From positions 2,790,001 to 2,854,000 of the forward strand of contig JBLDXI010000019.1 of NCBI GenBank assembly GCA_047495785.1: a DNA stretch of 64,000 bases, in the 5' to 3' direction. Both the position numbers and the translations under genes were made by a program. The DNA is from Lepidodermella squamata (Eukaryota > Gastrotricha). Below, one piece after another: positions 56,892 through 64,000 of the stretch (its first letter is position 1; the number at the start of each line of letters is the position of its first letter). The notes under the pieces are model-generated. The model was given only the letters and a program-made list of their open reading frames with translations. It made no database searches and was not told the origin of the DNA.

Positions 56892-59800
56892 CTACTTGAA
56901 CTTCCTTCCCTGCGTTTTCGCATTGAACATGTTGCTTGCTGGCTGCATTTGCGGGACAGCTCCGATTGGCGGGAGCAGCTTTTGCTGACCGACTGGAAAT
57001 TTTTGCTGTGGAGCCAGGAATGCTGGCTGCTTAGACGCCTGCATAGTCATTTGCATTCCCTGAGCTTGCATCAAGGCTTTGCTTTTCGACGCCTGCGCAA
57101 ACGTTTGGTCGTAGTAGGGATTTTTCTTTTCCCAATTACCGAGAGTAGCCCCAACAGGCGTCGAAGGCCTGCGAAACTGGGATTCGGCTGAATTCGGTTT
57201 TTCGGCATGAACAGGGGTCTTCTTCTTGCAACAGCAATAAAGGACTACGCCAAAAATAACAGTAGCAACAATCCCACCAATAACTCCGCCAATAATGTAG
57301 CCAAGATTCGGGTTACCAGTAGCTTCGGAGGTACTATTGCCAGTAGATGCTGCTCCTTTGTAGGCTGAAGAAGCTGCATCCTCGCTGCTGCAAGGATTCA
57401 CAGTTGGCAGGCAAGTGGAAAACTCCAGAGGGCTGCCTATCTCAGCCAGCATCATGGAGGCCATATCAGGCTGACTTATAGCGGATTGGAAATCGTTTTG
57501 ACCGATCGATGATGGCTCGGTTGCCGCTCTTTTCCGACGCTTCGCATTCAACGATCCACCTGCATCGCAGAACTTCTTTGTAGCTGTCTGACTGATGACG
57601 AAGGTGATTCTGAAACAACAGCCCTTCTCAGTTTTTGAGGTATTCGCGTAGTTGGAATCGATGATATCATCAGTGTTGCTGTAGTTCAGGTTCACATTTT
57701 GCTTCTTCGTGTAGCCAGGACAGCAAATCGAGTAGTTGGCAGCACAAACAGAGTTCAGTTTCCTGGCGACATTGCTCTTGATGATTCGTCGTATCTTCAG
57801 GTACTCGTCAACCTTAGGCACAGGTTTGTAGAGCAGATCGACACCCTTCACTTGCTCATCAGTTGAGCCCGAACAGCGGGTAGGGTTATCGCATTGTTGG
57901 TACTCTTTTGACCCGTCAGCTTTCAGTCGCCATTGAACTCCGATGCTGCATGTCGATGAGCAGCCTGACCACAGTGTGCTTGATAAGCCAGACTGCGGTG
58001 GTACCCAGGCTGTGAGATAGCGATCTCCCTCGCTTAGTTTGTCAGCAGAAATCGATGTCAAATTGCTGATAGACACCAGGGCAGCTTGAGTTGCTGCTGT
58101 TGCCGCCACAGAATTGACTTTTGAAGTAGTTTTGTCCGCATTTGTGCTAGTTGCTTGGTTACTGGCAGTAACGTCAGACTTTGCCGGAGCTGTGGATAGT
58201 GTTGTACTCGCTCCAGCTGGTGCATTCGAAGTTTTGATGTCACTGGAAGTCGACGCAGATGCGATCGATGAAGAGGTCGATGCCGCCAGAGCAGCAGAAG
58301 AGCTTTTCACTGCTGTCGTGGTTGCGGTGACACTTGTTGATGGAGACGAGGGAGCAACCGTTGACGTTACTGTCCGCAAAGTCGATGTGGTCGGAGAAGT
58401 CTGACTTGAAGGCTGAGTAGAGGACGCTGTTGCTGTTGTAGTTGTTGTTCTTGTAGTTGTTGAAGTTGGTAGCGGAGTCTGGCTAGAAGTGGGCGGCTCA
58501 CTAGCAGTTGACATCACAGAATTTGTCGAACTCGATCGAGTTGATGAAGTAGAAAGAGTCGTTGTCGGTATTGGCGTAGTTGTTAAAGGCTTAGTAGACG
58601 TCTGGCTGGAAGTGGTAGTAGGCATCGCAGTATTGGTCGAACTCGAACGGGTTGATGAGGTCGAAAAAGAAGTTGTTGAGATTGCTGTGGTTGTGCTATA
58701 GCTAGTAGTTGTCGACTCATCAATACTCCAGAAGAGCATATTTCGAGCTGTCACAGTTCCTAATCGGATGAATAAAACTTTCGAAAAACAGTACAGAGTT
58801 CACAACCGTTACTGACCTGCTAGCCCCCAGGATGCGTAGATTCGAAACTTGGCTAATCCACCGCTGGAAATATCGGCGATCCCGGGGACAGAAAAGCTGT
58901 AAAGACACACCGAGGCCGCTCCGAGACAGTTCGCGTTTATAGGCGACATTACCACCTAAACATATGAGCATAATTCGACTACTGAGTCTGAAGTGAATTG
59001 AATTTCTCACTGTTATCAAATCGTTGAACTGCTGCACAATCAGCCTGAACTGGGAAATGCCAGAAAGCGGAAATAGCTGACTACAGACTGATGAGTCGTA
59101 AACGGCGTCGTTAGGTAGCGTAGCGTTCACTGCTGTTGATACGTAAAAACGTCCGAATGGTTTGATTTCTTGGAACAACGCCACGCCAGTCATGAACTTG
59201 TAATTCATTGGACGTTCGCCGCCTTCAGAAAGAGAGAACGTATAATGCCAAGGCCCGAAACCAATGAAGACGGGAAGTACGAGGGGGAATGAGGGGTATC
59301 GTACCCTTCAGTTCGGCAGGCCAAAGTTCAACCCCCTAAAAACCACAAGGGGGGCCCTTTGGTCATAAAATTAGGGCCGAAAATACCGCCTACTTCTCGC
59401 ACCGACTTGGCTGCTTTGACAAGGATTTTGACTCGGGCTACACTGTATGCCAATGGGTAATAGTGTAAACAAGAGGAATACTCACCCCAAGCTGAACCGG
59501 TCGATGACAAAACAAAACCGAACCAAGTTGGATAGGCATAATATGTCTTGTACGATGTTGCGATATCAGCCTCAATGCGCCAGTTTCGTTTGTTGATCTC
59601 CTGCAAGTAGCAATTTTCACTATTCGTTTCAGTAATACTTTTAATTCGGAAACTAACTGGCAGCGACAACCAGCCTTGCGTATCATCATCAGAACTTGTG
59701 AGCTGGTAACCAGACAGCGTTAGCGCAGCATTATACTGCGTATCCACAATAGCTGTTGCGCTTGTAGAGCTTGTCACATCAAAGGAGAACCTGGGCACAT

Positions 59801-61163
59801 ACGAAGCCGTACCGCCGCTCGGCAGTGCCAGAGAAACAGTGTCAGGGGTAGGAGTCGAGCTCCTTGAAGCTGGATAATTCCAAAGTGGTTATATCTAGTT
59901 AATCAGAAACATGTTTCATTACTGTTAGCCGCCGTGCAAGCGAAAGCTGTTGTTGACGTAGATGCTGGCGTTGTCGGGTTATAGTTAGCCGAAAGCTTCC
60001 AAGCGTCATGTCGCAATAGGCTAAGGGTAGCTATATAAGGAAATTCAGATTTCGCATGAAAATTAGAGATAGCAAGTCTAACCTAGATTTCCGCTGTTCC
60101 CTACCCATCGCAGCCTCAACTGACTGCTGTTAGCGATAAAATCCCGAAGACCCGGCGTGTATACTTCAGCGAAGCAAGTCTTAACGGTGGTCGAGCCATT
60201 AGCTGGCAATGGAGCCAGAGCGACCTGTTCGAAACGTTCAGGCGTAGTTTTTTTCAGGAAATCAACCAACCGTAAGTAGGTCATTGCTTAGTTGGGTGAA
60301 AATTCGGAAAGATGACGTGCCGGCGTTCGCATTGAAAATTGCAGTTGAGCCACAAGCTGGACTTGAAGTTGCGATAGTTGCTGACAAGGGAACTTTACCA
60401 ATGCCTGAGGACGATAGCGAGGCATACATGCGTCCACCTGAACCGAGCTCCAACCACCAGCTGAATCCTGTCAGTCCAGGGTACATTATTTCCATTTTCG
60501 TCGTAGCGTTTCCTATGGATTAATAATATCAATGCATAAATTATAACAGCAACTTTCTAACTTTTCAGTTTTTCATGATTCCTACCTGTCATGTTAAAAA
60601 CTGTCGACGAAAGTGAGTAGCCAAATACAGAAATTGCTGACGAGTTGGCGGTATATGTGACAGATACATCTATTTCTGATCGGAAATCGTTAAGATCCTG
60701 GGGCCAGTACTAAAAAGGGAAAATATGAAGCTGTCAGTTAATAACAATCAGCCATGCAAACGTTATCGTGGACGAGCCTTCCGATGTTCAATGATCCGCT
60801 CATAAGTTCAATCCCATTCGAGGATTTGAACGAGGAAACTGTAACAGTGACAAAATCTTTCACGGCAGCAGTCGATGCCAAAAAGGAAATTTCCGGTCTG
60901 TATGTGACCGGTCCATTGCTGAGATATGGCAACTTTAGAGAAGCGGTATCAGGATCGACTGGTTGAACTAATTAGAACTTTCAACATTAGATTAAGCTAT
61001 TTTCATGGGAAATACCAGTTGTTGTTGATGGCTGTGATAGCGTGGTCGTATCCGAAACCTGCGAGATACCTGCAAGAGAAATCTTGAAGATCATGTAGAT
61101 CAAAGAAGTATTTCTTTTAAAACCTGTTCTCAGCAAGCTGAGGAGTATAAAACTTCGAAGCAT
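56892..61163 (-). CDS. Type I membrane mucin-like protein 2 (two ectodomain modules)
   Basis: 1153 aa, model complement(56892..58759, 58817..58955, 59011..59222, 59486..59600, 59658..59869, 59923..60030, 60083..60224, 60271..60512, 60586..60709, 60762..60967, 61016..61069, 61124..61163). Signal peptide LRSFILLSLLRT, one short Thr-rich exon, then two copies of the ectodomain module (about residues 35-300 and 305-540) with the same exon phases as gene 1. The mucin region, about 200 residues of Ser/Thr, lies in the long last exon. The Cys-rich domain, WSGCSSTCSIGVQWR onward, is closely conserved with gene 1; so are AKRRKRAAT, the helix (IIGGVIGGIVATVIFGVVL) followed by CCCKKK, and the tail RRPSTPVG...NPYYDQTF...SNMFNA. 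Probable roles are surface adhesion or mechanosensing with signalling through the tail; this is inference. Confidence 0.85.
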
Positions 61164-62585
61164 TTCACCCATTAATTTCTCAAAAAATGCTCACAAGCTC
61201 GAGAGGCGAACAATGCTCGTCAATAATTAATTCAGCTTAATGGATTGTTTTGCTCTTGTGGTGGGAATGACTTTTATTGTTATGACGGGTTTTGAAGCTC
61301 AAACTATTTTCATCGGAATTGAACTGTCGTTAGACATAAAGATGTCAGGAATGGCAGTTGGAGGAAGACTAAAAGGTGTTTAGTTATTCAATAACAACGT
61401 GCGAGCTAATCTAGGCAGCGGAACCCAAGCTACATAGTTGCCGATCGATATTGACTTTGATCTTTTATGGACAATAATGCACTTGAAGCTTTCAAGGGAG
61501 TCTGCGATCTGCCGCCGAAGTCCGAGACAAAGTCACCTCCGTGCGTTATCGTTTTCGTCTCGGTTGAGCAGTGTGAAGATGCTTTGGAGAACGGTATAAA
61601 GTACCGGAGTTAATAGCCGTTAAGGTATAAGAGCTGAGGGTCAAGATTCTACCCTTGACGTGTCATCGCTGATCCTATCACTATCAAACGCCGCTGTTGT
61701 TTCTAGAAAAATGTTAATGTGTGCTTGAAAACAGGATCTGCAGAGGACCTCCTGCTCAGTGGTGCTCGTGGGGGTTCAGCTATTTTGGTTCGGGAGGACG
61801 CTCTCGTGGTCGCCGAGCCTCTATGATGTCTCTATGATCAGCAGCAAGCTCAGCTGGCTTCGCTTTAATCTCATTCCGTCAGCCCATAGCCCATAGCCCG
61901 GTTCGTCGCTTGTTACTGCCCTTCCTCGTCTTCCCAGGACCTTCCTTTCTTAGAGTCCGAGTTCACCCTCTGCCGCTGGTATGTCGCGTATTTTGTGGCG
62001 ATCATAATGTGTCACCTTTGTGGGGCCGTGATTAATGGAATTCCAACGGTTGTTTTCCTTATAGTATTTCCGAAGCCTCATCAGCTGCGGTTGTCTCAAA
62101 CCTGAGCGCTACGTGGAAGCCCTGCAGGCCAAGCTCCGTCACCGCGAGGTGTATGCCCGCCTGCGTCGCCTCGATAAACGTCACCAGCCCTAGTCTATAG
62201 CCTAAATCAAGCTTGACGATGGGCACACAAGTCCACTTTTACCCTCTGATTTCGCAATCATTGTTGGCGTCGCGCACGGAGCTAAGTGGGGTCCGGAATT
62301 GAGCCTTTATGATCACTTGCAAATGAGAAACTATTTCAGTTGATTACTATCTTACCAGTTATGCCGCCCATCACTGTCGGCATTTCCAACTCAACGGCAG
62401 AGCTGCTCAATCGGGTTTGCTTCTCGACTGCAAGCCGTTCTTACTGAGCGACGCCAAGCTTAAACTGCGGTGCAAACATGGGTCAACGGGTCGATTGTTG
62501 ACCATCGCTTCGGCCTCATCACTTGGACTCGCAATCTGCGAGATCGGCGCCGCTAGTGATTCAGGTAACGTAGCTTTTTGATCGA
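61164..62585. other. Intergenic, probable decayed element
   Basis: No supported gene. A frame near 62098-62190 (RYVEALQAKLRHREVYARL) looks coding-like and GC-rich but is short and unplaced; it may be transposon debris. Confidence 0.35.
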
Positions 62586-63004
62586 ATTACCGTATTTGTT
62601 CCAATAATAGCCCATTCACTAATAGTTGCTCATGTCAAGGCATCAGGGTCAAACAAATCGTCCATCTCTAACAATCGCCCGGGCTATTGCACATGCTTGC
62701 TAGGTGTCGCGCGCCCCTATGCAGTCGCGTGCTTTTGTGCGGTATACCCTATGCGGTATAAAATTTAACAAACTTTTGAGAAACTTGCAGTTGGTAAAAG
62801 ACGAAATGGGGCCGAATTTTGTTTTGAAGGGGTCTGTTGGGTGGCTCTGACCAAATAAAACCGAGGTGAGAGCGTCTAACGATTCGCCCATCTCTAATAA
62901 TCGCTTATCTCTATTAGTAGCCCACTTTTTAGGACTTTTTTAGTTAGGGGTTGAAAATTTAGTAGCCCGGGCCGCTATTGGAACACCGGAACAAATACGG
63001 TAAT
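62586..63004. repeat. MITE with 17-bp inverted ends
   Basis: ATTACCGTATTTGTTCC at 62586-62602 is an exact reverse complement of 62988-63004. The interior has repeated CCCATTCACTAATA/CTATTAGTAGCCC motifs that recur at about 6535-6585. No coding content. Confidence 0.75.
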
Positions 63005-64000
63005 GATTTTTGCATGACTTGAAACTGTTTTGATGGTCAAATTCGATTATTGGCTGGAGCTCGTTTGCAGACTCCTGATGCTGCCTTCTACACAACAGAC
63101 AGCGTGCCCCAGGCCCAGTCACTGGGTTTCAACTCAACTCAACTCAACTTTATTTTGACCTTGTTTATCCAACAAAAATAACGAGAGTAGCCTTGGTTTA
63201 CGCTAACGATATGGCAGGTAACTTCCTTAGAATATTCTGTTTTTACACACGAATTTGTTTTGCTGTTTCAAAAAGAAACGCGTTGTGTGGGTTGGAAGTT
63301 CGACTAACGTAATTTCAGCAAAATACTGCAATTCGTTCGATCCGACTGACATGGTGTCGGGCGGCATAAGCACGTCGTATTGGTGCTTGACGCCAACCTA
63401 TGGTCCTCGATATATGTGTTCATCTACCGAGCTTTGGCAATCTATCCTAACTGTACGAGTGTAGGAAATTATCGTGTTTCGACCAGGAAAAACATTCACT
63501 TAGAAGCTATCTTATCTTAGGTGTTCGAAGAGTCAAAAAACGGGAAACTCAATGATTTATGCAAACCCCGTTGCATAATGAATACATGTACGATACTCAT
63601 TGGAGTATAAATAGCTGTAACGATAATCTGAATAAATTCTGAGAACCTTGGTTCAAGATGGTTTCCAAGTTCAAAGCTGGATACTGAACAAATGTTTTAT
63701 AGGGTCAACATGGAAGGTAGGGCCAGACAAGAGTCATGGACGGTTTTTTAGCGATCTCCGTCAAGGTAAATGTGCGATTCCCAGCGTCGATACGAACAAA
63801 TACGAACAAAGCTTCAAAAAATTCTGGATTCAAAGTTGGAAATTTGGCTAAAGGCAAAGGTCTGGATTTCTGAAGCCTGCCAACTCAACTGTTTTCGGCT
63901 TGTGTTAAATTCAACCAATGGAAAATAATACAACCATGCGGCAGAAGTCGCCCATGCATGCCATATGCGTTGCACCGAACTTATGCTCGAGCAGCGATCA
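63005..64000. other. Window end, no supported gene
   Basis: A small (CAACT)n run lies at 63129-63149. A 69-codon frame at 63255-63464, with a splice-like T-rich lead, could be the last exon of a gene (ends at TAG) but has no recognisable domain. Confidence 0.35.

Noticed and set aside
62098-62190. Coding-like GC-rich frame
   Set aside because: Too short and without splice partners or known motif; treated as transposon debris.
63255-63464. 69-codon frame as a last exon
   Set aside because: No domain, no convincing upstream exon in the window; mentioned only as a possibility.
1-64000. CRISPR arrays, bacterial operons or plasmid origins
   Set aside because: None seen; spliced animal genes run through the window.

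Overview
The window is nuclear DNA from a compact-genome invertebrate animal. Genes are split by GT-AG introns, most of them 45-60 nt. The proteins are metazoan types: a GABA-B-like class C GPCR, clan-2 P450s, sigma-like GSTs, F5/8C and LamG lectins, sushi, chitin-binding type 2 and mucins. Non-LTR retrotransposon (LINE) and MITE debris fills the gaps. I cannot name the phylum. A Pif-like chitin-binding plus LamG protein, sigma-like GSTs and a vertebrate-type TTAGGG tract fit a protostome but do not prove one. Exon models were built by hand from splice signals and reading phase. For every multi-exon gene given as an exon list, except the GABA-B-like gene, the summed coding length is divisible by three and open.

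Layout. 1-3500: a fold-back MITE, a decayed tyrosine-recombinase remnant and a LINE fragment. 3706-6082 (-): GABA-B-receptor-like gene with one in-frame TAG. 6690-8380: a LINE 3' end split by a 799-bp DNA element with 28-bp inverted ends and an 8-bp target duplication. 8679-10697 (-): two tandem intronless secreted amidase-like genes. 11190-12993 (-): P450 pseudogene containing a LINE. 13384-19916 (+): 1749-aa secreted lectin-like mosaic.

20349-37390 looks like a detoxification cluster. Two 491-aa P450 genes with identical exon lengths (415/723/338) flank six plus-strand GST units: one 5'-truncated and five with complete six-exon models. The GSTs carry unusual C-terminal tails, either cysteine clusters or basic aromatic helices.

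38553-51352 is an extracellular-matrix-like neighbourhood: a 1192-aa protein of five repeats of an unnamed module with four sushi domains, a 513-aa Pif-like protein, and three small Tyr/Pro/Gly-rich proteins.

51616-61163 (-) holds what I consider the most novel item: two tandem type I membrane mucin-like proteins (962 and 1153 aa). They share an N-terminal module (one copy versus two), Ser/Thr mucin stretches, a conserved Cys-rich domain, a polybasic furin-like site, a single transmembrane helix and a conserved tail with an NPYY motif. 61164-64000 holds a MITE and no gene I can support.
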